Shown here: positions 24,142 to 32,259 of the stretch, piece after piece
Layout of the letters: each line of letters opens with the position of its first letter
Numbering within the stretch: the first letter of the stretch is position 1
Assembly: GCA_947455485.1 (NCBI GenBank)
Contig: CANGNV010000004.1
Location: forward strand, 20,010-84,009
Direction of reading: 5' to 3'
Source: Burkholderiaceae bacterium
GTDB lineage: Bacteria; Pseudomonadota; Gammaproteobacteria; Burkholderiales; Burkholderiaceae
Length of the DNA stretch: 64,000 nt
The notes under the pieces: generated by a model
Told to the model about the DNA's origin: nothing
The model's input: only the letters and a program-made list of their open reading frames with translations
Database searches by the model: none
Program-made: the position numbers and the translations under genes

Positions 24142-24918
24142 TTACTGGGCTGTCCAGCCGCCATCCATGTTCCAGGCTACTCCACGCACTTCAGAGGCAT
24201 CAGGACCGCATAGGAAAACAGCCAGTGCGGCTAATTGCTCTGGGGCTACGAATTCACCTGAGGGCTGCTTCTCGGAAACCAAGGCTTTTTTGGCCTCCTC
24301 ATTGGAAATCCCATCGCGTTCTGCACGTGCATCAACCTGCTTCTGAACCAGAGGGGTAAGGACCCAGCCTGGGCAAATCGCATTGCAGGTGATTCCAGAT
24401 TTAGCATTCTCGAGCGCAGTTACTTTAGTTAAACCTACGATGCCATGCTTAGCAGCTACATAAGCCGATTTTTGGGTAGAGCCAACCAAACCATGGACTG
24501 AGGCAATATTAATAATGCGACCCCAATTACGCTTCTTCATTCCAGGTAAGGCATGGTGAGATGTGTAGAACGCTGAGCTTAAGTTAATGGCAATAATCGA
24601 TTCCCACTTATCAGCTGGAAAGTCTTCAACGTTAGCTGTGTACTGAATGCCTGCATTGTTTACTAATATATCGAGTGAGCCAAAGCGTTTTTCAGTTTGC
24701 TGAATCAAGTCTTCAATCTCAGCCGGCTTGCTCATGTCGGCACCGTGATAGTCAACCTCAACACCACAGGCTTTAATAGCAGCAATAGCAGCATCTTTCT
24801 CGCCAAAGCCATTCACCATAATATTGACGCCCTGCTTTGCCAATCCAATCGCCATTGCTAAACCAATTCCGCTGGTTGAGCCGGTGACCAGCGCTGTTTT
24901 ACCTTTTAAATGAGACAT
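24142..24918 (-). CDS. 3-hydroxybutyrate dehydrogenase (SDR)
   Basis: A 258-residue classical short-chain dehydrogenase. The cofactor motif TGSTSGIGLAMA is at residues 12-23, NNAGIQ in the middle and the catalytic YVAAK after the Ser of NIASVHG. The C-terminal substrate lid GWVLTPLVQKQ with EQLAALAVFL is characteristic of D-3-hydroxybutyrate dehydrogenases (BdhA/HbdH). It turns 3-hydroxybutyrate, for example from PHB breakdown, into acetoacetate in the cytoplasm. Single gene or first of a short unit with the PuuD-like gene (81-base gap). Confidence 0.9.
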   Translation of the reverse strand: MSHLKGKTALVTGSTSGIGLAMAIGLAKQGVNIMVNGFGEKDAAIAAIKACGVEVDYHGADMSKPAEIEDLIQQTEKRFGSLDILVNNAGIQYTANVEDFPADKWESIIAINLSSAFYTSHHALPGMKKRNWGRIINIASVHGLVGSTQKSAYVAAKHGIVGLTKVTALENAKSGITCNAICPGWVLTPLVQKQVDARAERDGISNEEAKKALVSEKQPSGEFVAPEQLAALAVFLCGPDASEVRGVAWNMDGGWTAQ

Positions 24919-24970
24919 GATTGTCCTCTCGGGATATTTACAAGAAAAATATAGGATACAACGGAAGAAT

Positions 24971-25474
24971 TTAGATTAGATGGAGCCAATGCCCCAATTG
25001 ATGCCAAACGCTGCTGGGCACCAGGGTTAACAGCCAGGTCATCGTGAGATAGCGCAGTAGTTTGCCAATAAACATATAAATTAGGCAAGGAACCCAAGGC
25101 AGTCTGAGCCACCCCGCAGCCAAACAAAGGGGGTCACCAAAGCCGGGTAACCACGACAAAATCAGCATCTTCGGTCCCCGCTCTTCCAGCCAGTGCTGCA
25201 TTCTGCTATTGGAAGGCCCCTTAAGTGACTCGAAGCTATTGCGGCTAAGTAGTCCAAGCCACCAGTCGAACATACCCCCTAAGGTATTGCCAATAGTGGC
25301 CACCATGATGGCGACCCAATATAGATGGGGGTTGACTGACACATACCCAAAAAGTATCGGCTCAGATCCTACGGGCAGCAAGGTCGCAGAAATAAAGGCG
25401 CTGATAAAGACTGCAGGCAAACCAACCGATGGCATCCCAAAGAAGTCAAAAAACTGACTCAGCATTTGCTCCAT
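24971..25474 (-). CDS. YqaA-family (DedA-like) membrane protein
   Basis: A 167-residue inner-membrane protein of the YqaA/SNARE-associated (VTT) group. Landmarks are FISAFISATLLPVGSEPILFG near the N-terminus and ATIGNTLGGMFDWWLG, then LSWLPGFGDPLCLAAGWLRLPW with the conserved GDP. DedA-like proteins contribute to lipid scrambling and envelope integrity; the YqaA branch is uncharacterised. It is 52 bases upstream of the hydroxybutyrate dehydrogenase on the same strand. Confidence 0.85.
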   Translation of the reverse strand: MEQMLSQFFDFFGMPSVGLPAVFISAFISATLLPVGSEPILFGYVSVNPHLYWVAIMVATIGNTLGGMFDWWLGLLSRNSFESLKGPSNSRMQHWLEERGPKMLILSWLPGFGDPLCLAAGWLRLPWVPCLIYMFIGKLLRYLTMTWLLTLVPSSVWHQLGHWLHLI

Positions 25475-25595
25475 TAAGCAAAGACTCTAAGTGGGCTAGA
25501 AAGTAAGGATGCGACCATTCCTCAAGTATGCCCCAATAGGCATTGAGATCAGCTATATAGGCGAAGCTGGGGTCCTTTTTGAGTCGCCCACACTT
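25446..25595 (-). pseudogene. Possible remnant of a coding sequence
   Basis: A minus-strand frame of 49 codons runs from just after a stop at 25596-25598 to a TGA at 25446-25448 inside the YqaA gene. It translates as a protein-like stretch (FAYIADLNAYWGILEEWSHP) without any ATG, GTG or TTG near its beginning. It may be the tail of a gene that has lost its start. Chance is also possible for a frame this short. Confidence 0.2.
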
Positions 25596-25667
25596 TTAGA
25601 TTCTTGCTTAAACTGTAGGGATTCGCATATTTGCTAACCCCCCCTTTTTTTATTGATAGATCGCCAA

Positions 25668-26837
25668 ATGAATCACCCTATCCCCAAGCCAGACCAATAC
25701 CAAGATATGCGGGAAGCCTTGCGCGACCTTTGCGGCAGTTTTGACTCCGCTTATTGGCAAAAGGTAGACCATGAAAGAGCCTACCCAGAGGCCTTTGTTG
25801 ATGCCATGGCACAGGCAGGTTGGCTAGCAGCTTTAATCCCAGAAGAATTCGGTGGCTCTGGCTTAGGCCTAGCTGAAGCCTCAGTCATCATGGAAGAGAT
25901 TAATTTCTCAGGTGGCAATGCAGGCTCTTGCCATGGTCAGATGTACAACATGGGCACCTTGTTGCGCCATGGCTCTGATACCCAAAAGAAGCTCTACCTC
26001 CCCAAAATCGCTACAGGCGAATTACGTCTCCAGACTATGGCCGTCACCGAGCCTACTACTGGCACTGATACCACCAAACTCAAAACTACTGCCGTCAAGA
26101 AGGGTGACAAGTATGTGGTCAATGGTCAGAAGGTTTGGATCTCCCGCATTCAGCATTCTGATTTAATGATTCTGCTGGCGCGCACTACACCCCTAGCAGA
26201 AGTGAAGAAAAAATCAGAGGGTATGTCGATCTTTATCGTTGATCTTAAAGATGCGATTGGCAAAGGTATGGCAATTCAGCCGATTGCCAATATGGTGAAT
26301 CATGAAACCAATGAAGTCTTCTTTGACAACCTAGAAATTCCTGCTGAGAATTTGATTGGCGAAGAAGGTCAAGGATTTAAATACATTCTTGATGGACTCA
26401 ATGCTGAGCGCACACTGATCGCTGCCGAATGCATTGGCGATGCTTACTGGTTTGTGGATAAAGCACGTCGCTATGCAAATGAGCGCGTGGTATTTGATCG
26501 TCCGATTGGCAAGAACCAAGGTATTCAGTTTCCGATTGCGGATTCTTATATCGAAACAGAAGCGGCCAACCTGATGCGCTTTAAAGCCTGTGAGCTTTTT
26601 GATGCCAAGCAAGCATGTGGTGCCGAATCCAATATGGCCAAGTACCTGGCTGCAAAAGCATCATGGGAGGCAGCTAACGTTTGCCTGCAAACCCATGGTG
26701 GCTTTGGGTTCGCCAACGAGTACGATGTTGAGCGTAAGTTCCGAGAAACCCGCCTCTACCAAGTGGCTCCAATTTCAACTAATTTAATTTATTCCTATGT
26801 TGCCGAGCATGTCCTTGGCCTCCCCCGCTCCTTTTAA
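25668..26837 (+). CDS. Acyl-CoA dehydrogenase
   Basis: A 389-residue FAD-dependent acyl-CoA dehydrogenase. Family landmarks are ALIPEEFGGSGLGLAEASVIMEEI, MAVTEPTTGTDTTKLKT, and the C-terminal CLQTHGGFGFANEYDVERKFRETRLYQ. It desaturates an acyl-CoA thioester and reduces ETF. The CoA-transferase gene 42 bases downstream suggests the acid is activated by CoA transfer and then dehydrogenated. The ATG at 25668 is preferred to the TTG at 25653; neither has a strong ribosome site. Confidence 0.9.
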   Translation: MNHPIPKPDQYQDMREALRDLCGSFDSAYWQKVDHERAYPEAFVDAMAQAGWLAALIPEEFGGSGLGLAEASVIMEEINFSGGNAGSCHGQMYNMGTLLRHGSDTQKKLYLPKIATGELRLQTMAVTEPTTGTDTTKLKTTAVKKGDKYVVNGQKVWISRIQHSDLMILLARTTPLAEVKKKSEGMSIFIVDLKDAIGKGMAIQPIANMVNHETNEVFFDNLEIPAENLIGEEGQGFKYILDGLNAERTLIAAECIGDAYWFVDKARRYANERVVFDRPIGKNQGIQFPIADSYIETEAANLMRFKACELFDAKQACGAESNMAKYLAAKASWEAANVCLQTHGGFGFANEYDVERKFRETRLYQVAPISTNLIYSYVAEHVLGLPRSF

Positions 26838-26879
26838 TTTTTTAGTTCTTTTCATTTTTTAAGTTGGGTTAGCAATTAC

Positions 26880-28064
26880 ATGAGCATTCGCCCTTTAGAT
26901 GGCATCACCGTGGTTTCTCTGGAGCACGCTATCGCAGCTCCTTTTTGTACGCGCCAATTGGCAGATTTGGGCGCACGAGTCATTAAGGTCGAGCGACCAG
27001 GGGCGGGTGACTTTGCGCGTGCGTACGATGAGCGCGTTAGTGGCATGTCATCCCACTTCACCTGGGTGAATCGCTCCAAAGAAAGCTTGACCTTAGATCT
27101 CAAACAAGAATCCGCACTAACAGCACTCAAGACACTTCTAAAAACAGCTGACGTGCTAGTACAAAACTTGGCGCCCGGTGCTGCAGCACGCATGGGACTG
27201 ACTGCAGAACTCCTGCAGAAAGACAATCCAGGCTTAATTTTGTGCGACATCTCAGGCTACGGAAATAATGGTCCTTATCGCGATAAAAAAGCGTATGACC
27301 TACTGATTCAAAGTGAGGCTGGATTCTTATCCGTTACCGGTACTCCAGAAAATCCCAGCAAAGCAGGAAACTCCATTGCCGATATTGCCGCAGGCATGTA
27401 TGCCTACACCAACGTTCTGGCAGCTCTTTTACAAAGAGGCAAGACTGGTAAGGGCTCCACGATCGACGTATCTATGCTTGAATCACTCGGCGAATGGATG
27501 AGCTACCCGCTCTACTATGCCTATGAAGGCGCTACTCCCCCTCCTCGCAATGGCGCATCTCATGCCACGATCTACCCTTATGGCCCGTTTAAAGCAGGTG
27601 ATGGCGGTACCGTCATGTTGGGTCTACAAAACGACCGTGAATGGGTTTTATTCTGCGAAGTGGTGCTCGGGAATCAGGCGCTTGCCAAAGATGAACGTTT
27701 TGATAAGAACTTCAAGCGCAATGAAAAGCGAGATGAACTACTCTCGATCATTGACGCCTGTTTTAGCAAGCTAACCACCGAACAAGTTATTGCAAAATTA
27801 GATGAAGCTCAAATTGCTAACGCCCGTCTCAATGATATGCAAGGCTTATGGAATCACGATCAACTCAAAGCGCGTGATCGTTGGGTGCAAGTCGGATCGC
27901 CTGTGGGCCCTATTCCAGCTATGCTACCCCCAGGTAGCAATAGCAGCTTCGACTACCGCATGGATGAGATCCCATCGGTAGGTCAGCACACTAATGCAAT
28001 CCTGGGTGAACTTGGCATTAGTGCGAGCGAGATTGAGACGATGCGCGCGCAGGGAGCCATTTAA
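26880..28064 (+). CDS. Family III (CaiB/BaiF) CoA-transferase
   Basis: A 394-residue CoA-transferase. The family start LDGITVVSLEHAIAAPFCTRQLADLGARVIKVE is present, and the catalytic Asp is expected in NRSKESLTLDLK...GYGNNGPYRDKKAYDLLIQ (family pattern). It moves CoA between carboxylic acids. It pairs with the upstream acyl-CoA dehydrogenase in a likely operon for degradation of a dicarboxylic or branched acid. The stop interlocks with that of the convergent cardiolipin synthase gene (shared TTAA, 28061-28064). Confidence 0.9.
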   Translation: MSIRPLDGITVVSLEHAIAAPFCTRQLADLGARVIKVERPGAGDFARAYDERVSGMSSHFTWVNRSKESLTLDLKQESALTALKTLLKTADVLVQNLAPGAAARMGLTAELLQKDNPGLILCDISGYGNNGPYRDKKAYDLLIQSEAGFLSVTGTPENPSKAGNSIADIAAGMYAYTNVLAALLQRGKTGKGSTIDVSMLESLGEWMSYPLYYAYEGATPPPRNGASHATIYPYGPFKAGDGGTVMLGLQNDREWVLFCEVVLGNQALAKDERFDKNFKRNEKRDELLSIIDACFSKLTTEQVIAKLDEAQIANARLNDMQGLWNHDQLKARDRWVQVGSPVGPIPAMLPPGSNSSFDYRMDEIPSVGQHTNAILGELGISASEIETMRAQGAI

Positions 28065-29536
28065 AGTAAGGGTGAAGCTAAGTGTGCCGCGTTCTCTAAC
28101 AAGACACGCCAATGTGGTCGCTTAGCCCAGCTTACTGGATTCACCATATCTGATTGTGCCAAGTAGGAGTCAATCAGAGTTTCGAGTTTGGCGCAAAACT
28201 CATCGTTGTATACGATTAAGCTGATTTCAAAATTCAGACGCAAGCTGCGTTGGTCAAAATTAACTGAACCGAATATCGCGACACGCTTATCTATTAATAA
28301 GCTCTTCGTATGCAATAGTCCACCATGAAATTCAGCGATATTGACGCCAGCATTCATGAGATCAGCATAAAAGCTTCGGCTACTCCAGGCGACTAGCGTG
28401 GAATCATTTAATTTCGGAACAATGAGAGTGACATTTACGCCCCGACCCGCCGCTGCCATCAATGCCTGAATCAAGCCATCATCCGGGCCAAAGTAAGGTG
28501 TCGTAATGGTGAGCTCTTTACGTGCATCCATGATGGCGGATAACAGCACTTGATACAAGATATCGTCGCGGTAGACTGGACCAGATGAAAACTCCTGTGC
28601 CAACGCTTTACCCTCTATTGGAGTTGCAGCTGGCGCCACATCATTGAAGTGCGTAATCTTCGGATTGTCTACACTCCAGTCAAATGAGAAAGTCAGCTCA
28701 AATTGGGATGCTACCGGACCTTCAATTCTGACCATCGCATCAACCCATTCCCCAACCCCTGAATCTTGCTTGAAGCTGCGTGGATCGACCATGTTCATAC
28801 TGCCAGTCCAAACGACGGCGTTATCAATCACAAATATTTTTCGATGCAAGCGAAGATCAGCACGTCGAAATTGGAAACGGCCAATCTGAATTGGCAAGGC
28901 CTCTGTCACTTCAATTCCAGCATCCCTGAAACGCTTCGGCCAATTCGATTTAAACCAGTCCTTACTGCCTAAGGAATCTAATAGCACTTTACAAGCTACG
29001 CCTCGCTTAGCTGCCGCAATTAAGGCCTCACCAACACGATCAGCATCACCGCCCAGAGCCCATATATAGAATTCCAAATGCAGTGTTGTTTTCGCTTGAT
29101 TAATCTCATCAATAAATAGCTGCAAGATCTTAAGAGAGCTCGTAAACAATTCAATCTTATTGCCAGCAATTACCGGTGAGCCATTATTCGACTCCGCCAA
29201 TAGACTTAGGGCTCTACCCTCGATTGGCAATAACTGCTTATCAGCCTGGTAGCGCTGTCGCATATTTTCAGTAATAGCCGCGTATTCTTTATCCATGCGA
29301 ATAATTTTTCGGGTCAGCTTGCGACCTACGGGACGCTCACCAATCAAAATATACAAACCAATTCCAAGCAATGGAACGAGAACCACAATCAGAAACCATG
29401 CAAGGACAACACCAACCGGCCTTCTAACCGAAATCAATCTGAATCCAAACAAAAGCACAATAGCAATGTGCAGAAGCGGAACCCAGATTAAAGAGAGGCC
29501 GAAGGTGGTTCCCAGTAAATAATTTAAAAAACTCAT
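28061..29536 (-). CDS. cls: Cardiolipin synthase
   Basis: A 491-residue phospholipase D-superfamily enzyme. Two N-terminal membrane helices (WVPLLHIAIVLLFGFRLI and VLAWFLIVVLVPLLGIGLYI) are followed by two HKD motifs: His231/Lys233/Asp238 in HRKIFVID and His409/Lys411/Asp416 in HTKSLLID. This is the bacterial ClsA-like layout, which makes cardiolipin at the inner membrane. The start overlaps the stop of the EEP gene by four bases (ATGA), indicating an operon with EEP and the BFD-like ferredoxin. Confidence 0.92.
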   Translation of the reverse strand: MSFLNYLLGTTFGLSLIWVPLLHIAIVLLFGFRLISVRRPVGVVLAWFLIVVLVPLLGIGLYILIGERPVGRKLTRKIIRMDKEYAAITENMRQRYQADKQLLPIEGRALSLLAESNNGSPVIAGNKIELFTSSLKILQLFIDEINQAKTTLHLEFYIWALGGDADRVGEALIAAAKRGVACKVLLDSLGSKDWFKSNWPKRFRDAGIEVTEALPIQIGRFQFRRADLRLHRKIFVIDNAVVWTGSMNMVDPRSFKQDSGVGEWVDAMVRIEGPVASQFELTFSFDWSVDNPKITHFNDVAPAATPIEGKALAQEFSSGPVYRDDILYQVLLSAIMDARKELTITTPYFGPDDGLIQALMAAAGRGVNVTLIVPKLNDSTLVAWSSRSFYADLMNAGVNIAEFHGGLLHTKSLLIDKRVAIFGSVNFDQRSLRLNFEISLIVYNDEFCAKLETLIDSYLAQSDMVNPVSWAKRPHWRVLLENAAHLASPLL

Positions 29537-30285
29537 ACGATTTCCAGTTCCGCCGTAATACCTAGGTGATCAGATAATTTAAGCCATTCATACAAGACTT
29601 TTGCAGAATGGATTTTTAGACCTCGCACATAAATCCGATCCATCGGAAGCATTGGCTTCACGCTTGGAAAAGTTTTTGCAGGAGAGCCGGTAAGAACCTC
29701 AAATACTTCATTAAAACCAGCCGCTTGCATTGGAGCGCTCACACGATTACGCCAATCATTAAAGTCGCCCGCCACAATGGTTGGACCGCCACCCGCAAGA
29801 GTATCAATGTAACGAATGATCTCATCTAATTGACGCTCCCGTCCTCTTTCAAATAAAGCCAGATGCACACAAAAACAATGGATGGGTGTTGGCACGCCAT
29901 CTAATTGAGTAATGCTGTGAAGTAAACCGCGCCGCTCAAATCGATAAGCTGAAATATCGTAGTTTTCACCCTTGTGCAATGGTCTTTTAGAAAGAATGGC
30001 ATTGCCATGGTGACCATCGGGATACTCGACATTTTTACCGTAATGCCAATCATGCCAAAAATCTTCCGATAGAAAATGGGTTAACTCCATCAAGGGCCAT
30101 TGACCAAATCGTCTGATCCGCCCTCGATGCTCTTGTTGGAGCTCTTGGAGGAAAAGCAAATCAGGATGATGGCTACGCATTTTTTGACGCAACTCGTAAA
30201 TAGTGGATTTTCTGTGTAAAGGGGATAAGCCCTTGTGCACATTCATCGTCATGACGCTAAAGCGACCTAAATGGAGCTGGCTCAT
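29533..30285 (-). CDS. Endonuclease/exonuclease/phosphatase (EEP) family protein
   Basis: A 250-residue EEP-fold metal-dependent phosphodiesterase. Active-site landmarks are MTMNVHKGL (Asn), LFLQELQQEHRGRIRR (Glu), HLALFERGRERQL (His) and VAGDFNDWRN (Asp-x-Asn), with SDHLGITAEL at the end. The substrate (nucleic acid or phospholipid) is not known. Homologues are regularly encoded next to phospholipase D-type cardiolipin synthases, as here (four-base overlap), so a lipid-related role is tempting but unproven. Confidence 0.88.
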   Translation of the reverse strand: MSQLHLGRFSVMTMNVHKGLSPLHRKSTIYELRQKMRSHHPDLLFLQELQQEHRGRIRRFGQWPLMELTHFLSEDFWHDWHYGKNVEYPDGHHGNAILSKRPLHKGENYDISAYRFERRGLLHSITQLDGVPTPIHCFCVHLALFERGRERQLDEIIRYIDTLAGGGPTIVAGDFNDWRNRVSAPMQAAGFNEVFEVLTGSPAKTFPSVKPMLPMDRIYVRGLKIHSAKVLYEWLKLSDHLGITAELEIV

Positions 30286-30485
30286 TAAAACTGTCCTGCA
30301 GCGCGTTGCCGTCTTACACGCGCCAAATAGATTTCGCCTTCAACCAAGTCCTGGCATTGCATGCACTTATTACAAATGGAGGCCTGCTCACGCAACTCAT
30401 CAATAGAGTCGATCGGATGCTCATCGAGATATTCACGAAGATCGACATCGAGGACCTCGTTGCAGAGGCAAATGACTTCAGCCAT
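30285..30485 (-). CDS. BFD-like (2Fe-2S) ferredoxin domain protein
   Basis: A 66-residue bacterioferritin-associated-ferredoxin-like protein. The cysteines Cys6, Cys8, Cys38 and Cys41 follow the CxC...CxxC pattern of the [2Fe-2S] helix-turn-helix fold, with an extra Cys44. Such proteins mobilise iron or serve as electron-transfer modules. The gene overlaps the EEP start by one base. No bacterioferritin gene is in the window. Confidence 0.8.
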   Translation of the reverse strand: MAEVICLCNEVLDVDLREYLDEHPIDSIDELREQASICNKCMQCQDLVEGEIYLARVRRQRAAGQF

Positions 30486-30550
30486 AAGTTAAAAAGGGGA
30501 AATTGTTTGCATTTATGCCATTTTGCCACCGCCTTGCTAGAATCGAGCCC

Positions 30551-31246
30551 ATGTTTACGACCTTTCAGGACGCCTTCGGACTGCTTGTGCATTTAGATGC
30601 AGGGGTGGTTGGCATCGTGTTGGTCTCACTTCAGGTTAGTTTGAGCGCCCTGCTACTGGGCACCCTACTTGGCCTACCAATTGGCGCCCTGCTGGCAACG
30701 GAAGAATTTAATGGCAAAAAGACAATTACGGTCACCCTAAATACCTTAATGGGCGTTCCAACGGTGATTGTTGGCGTAGTCGTTTACCTTCTACTCTCGC
30801 GAACAGGGCCCTTGGGGGTGTGGGGCTGGCTTTTTACACCTAAGGGCATGATCGTAGCCCAAACACTGCTGACAACCCCTCTCATTGCCGCCCTAAGCCG
30901 CCAAACCCTAGAGGATTCCTGGAGAATTCATCGGGATTCGTTTAGGGCACTTCGACTACCTAGGCTTTCTGCCCTGAAATGGCTTATTTGGGACTGCCGT
31001 TTCTCCCTGACGATTGCCATTCTGGCTGGCCTAGCCAGAGCAATATCTGAGGTGGGCGCTGTCATGATCGTAGGCGGCAATATTGACCACTCTACCCGCA
31101 CCATGACTACGGCAATCGCACTAGAAACTAGCAAGGGAGACCTACCGTTGGCTCTAGCCTTAGGCATCGTTCTACTGGGTATTGTGTTGCTGGCAAACCT
31201 ATTTACATTCGCAGTGCGCCAAGTTGCGGAGCGTCGCTATGGTTAA
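30551..31246 (+). CDS. Tungstate/molybdate-type ABC transporter permease
   Basis: A 231-residue inner-membrane permease with five or six helices. The late segment AGLARAISEVGAVMIVGGNI is the EAA-loop region typical of TupB/ModB-like permeases (ISEVGAVMIVGGNI is a hallmark of TupB). The ATG at 30551 is chosen over an upstream ATG at 30503 that would add a soluble stretch before the first helix. The ATPase gene overlaps its 3' end by eight bases. No substrate-binding protein (TupA) gene accompanies it. Confidence 0.85.
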   Translation: MFTTFQDAFGLLVHLDAGVVGIVLVSLQVSLSALLLGTLLGLPIGALLATEEFNGKKTITVTLNTLMGVPTVIVGVVVYLLLSRTGPLGVWGWLFTPKGMIVAQTLLTTPLIAALSRQTLEDSWRIHRDSFRALRLPRLSALKWLIWDCRFSLTIAILAGLARAISEVGAVMIVGGNIDHSTRTMTTAIALETSKGDLPLALALGIVLLGIVLLANLFTFAVRQVAERRYG

Positions 31247-31949
31247 GTTAGCAACTGAATTCAAGCGTTACATAGAGCTTAAGGATGTCATCGTCAAAAG
31301 CGATGGGCGCATCATCTTAGATATTCCGCATGCAGTCATTCCGGCAGATCGAATCTGCGCCTGCATTGGTCCTAATGGTGCCGGAAAGACAACGCTACTG
31401 AAACTACTTGATGGCTTGATTAAACCTGATTCCGGAACAGTGACTTATTCAACTGTAGGCATCCGCTCATCCCTAGTGCTCCACCACACACCAATGATCA
31501 AAGCCTCAGCAAGAACCAACCTTGCGATGGTCAAAGACTACGATTCTTCTATTGATTCAATCCAGGTTGATGGAGTCATTGAGCAAATCGGCTTAAGCCA
31601 TCTTGCAAACAGCCCCGCACATAAACTATCGGCAGGTGAAAGACAAAAGCTTTGCTTGGGCAGAGCCATTTTGCAAAAGCCTAATTTGGTTTTGCTGGAT
31701 GAACCTACGGCCAACCTAGATCCCAATACAACAGAGCAAGTTGAAGAAATGATTCGTCAATTCAAGCTTCAAGGCTCAGATGTGATCTTCACATCCCATC
31801 AACTTGCACAAGTACAAAGGTTGGCGGAGTACATTATCTTTATTGATCAGGGCCAGATAAAAGAAAAAGGACCCGTAGGTCCTTTCTTTGCCGATCCTCA
31901 GACTCAAGCAGCTAAGCGCTACTTACATCAAGAATTACTGAGCGACTAA
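31239..31949 (+). CDS. Tungstate/molybdate-type ABC transporter ATP-binding protein
   Basis: A 236-residue ABC ATPase: Walker A GPNGAGKTTLL, signature LSAGERQKLCLGRA, Walker B NLVLLDEPTANLD and the switch His in FTSHQ. It pairs with the overlapping permease gene and so belongs to the TupC-like type. The stop abuts, with no intervening base, the stop of the convergent small exported-protein gene at 31950. The location beside formate dehydrogenase genes supports uptake of W or Mo for that enzyme (inference). Confidence 0.88.
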   Translation: MVKLATEFKRYIELKDVIVKSDGRIILDIPHAVIPADRICACIGPNGAGKTTLLKLLDGLIKPDSGTVTYSTVGIRSSLVLHHTPMIKASARTNLAMVKDYDSSIDSIQVDGVIEQIGLSHLANSPAHKLSAGERQKLCLGRAILQKPNLVLLDEPTANLDPNTTEQVEEMIRQFKLQGSDVIFTSHQLAQVQRLAEYIIFIDQGQIKEKGPVGPFFADPQTQAAKRYLHQELLSD

Positions 31950-32249
31950 TTACTTTGCTGCTGTTGGCGCCGCTGCAGTCGGTGCTGGAGCTGCCGCTGC
32001 AGCGCCTGGTGCAACAAATGGAGGTGGTGCAACACAGGCTGCTGGCGCCGGAGTACCAGAAACCCTGTATTGATCTGCCACTTTGTTTTGCGCCTGGCAC
32101 AACTTAAATGCTCCAACCTTATCACCATAGGCCGCCTTAGCTTTTGCTAAGTTTGCAGCCTCTTGAGCTTCAGGTGTTAATGGTGGCAAGGCGGCAAATG
32201 CAACTGCAGTTGCAAATGAACAGAGTGTGAAAGCAATGATTTTTTTCAT
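31950..32249 (-). CDS. Small exported protein at the end of the formate dehydrogenase operon
   Basis: Ninety-nine residues starting MKKIIAFTLCSFATAVAFAALPP, a signal peptide, then a short helical region (EAQEAANLAKAKAAYGDKVGAFKLCQAQNK) with a conserved-looking Cys pair (FKLCQ and AACVAP), and an Ala-Pro tail. The start at 32249 fits an AAGGA site. It lies just after the gamma-subunit gene (10 bases), so is likely in the fdh operon. Role unknown. Confidence 0.7.
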   Translation of the reverse strand: MKKIIAFTLCSFATAVAFAALPPLTPEAQEAANLAKAKAAYGDKVGAFKLCQAQNKVADQYRVSGTPAPAACVAPPPFVAPGAAAAAPAPTAAAPTAAK

Positions 32250-32259
32250 GGCCATGTCC

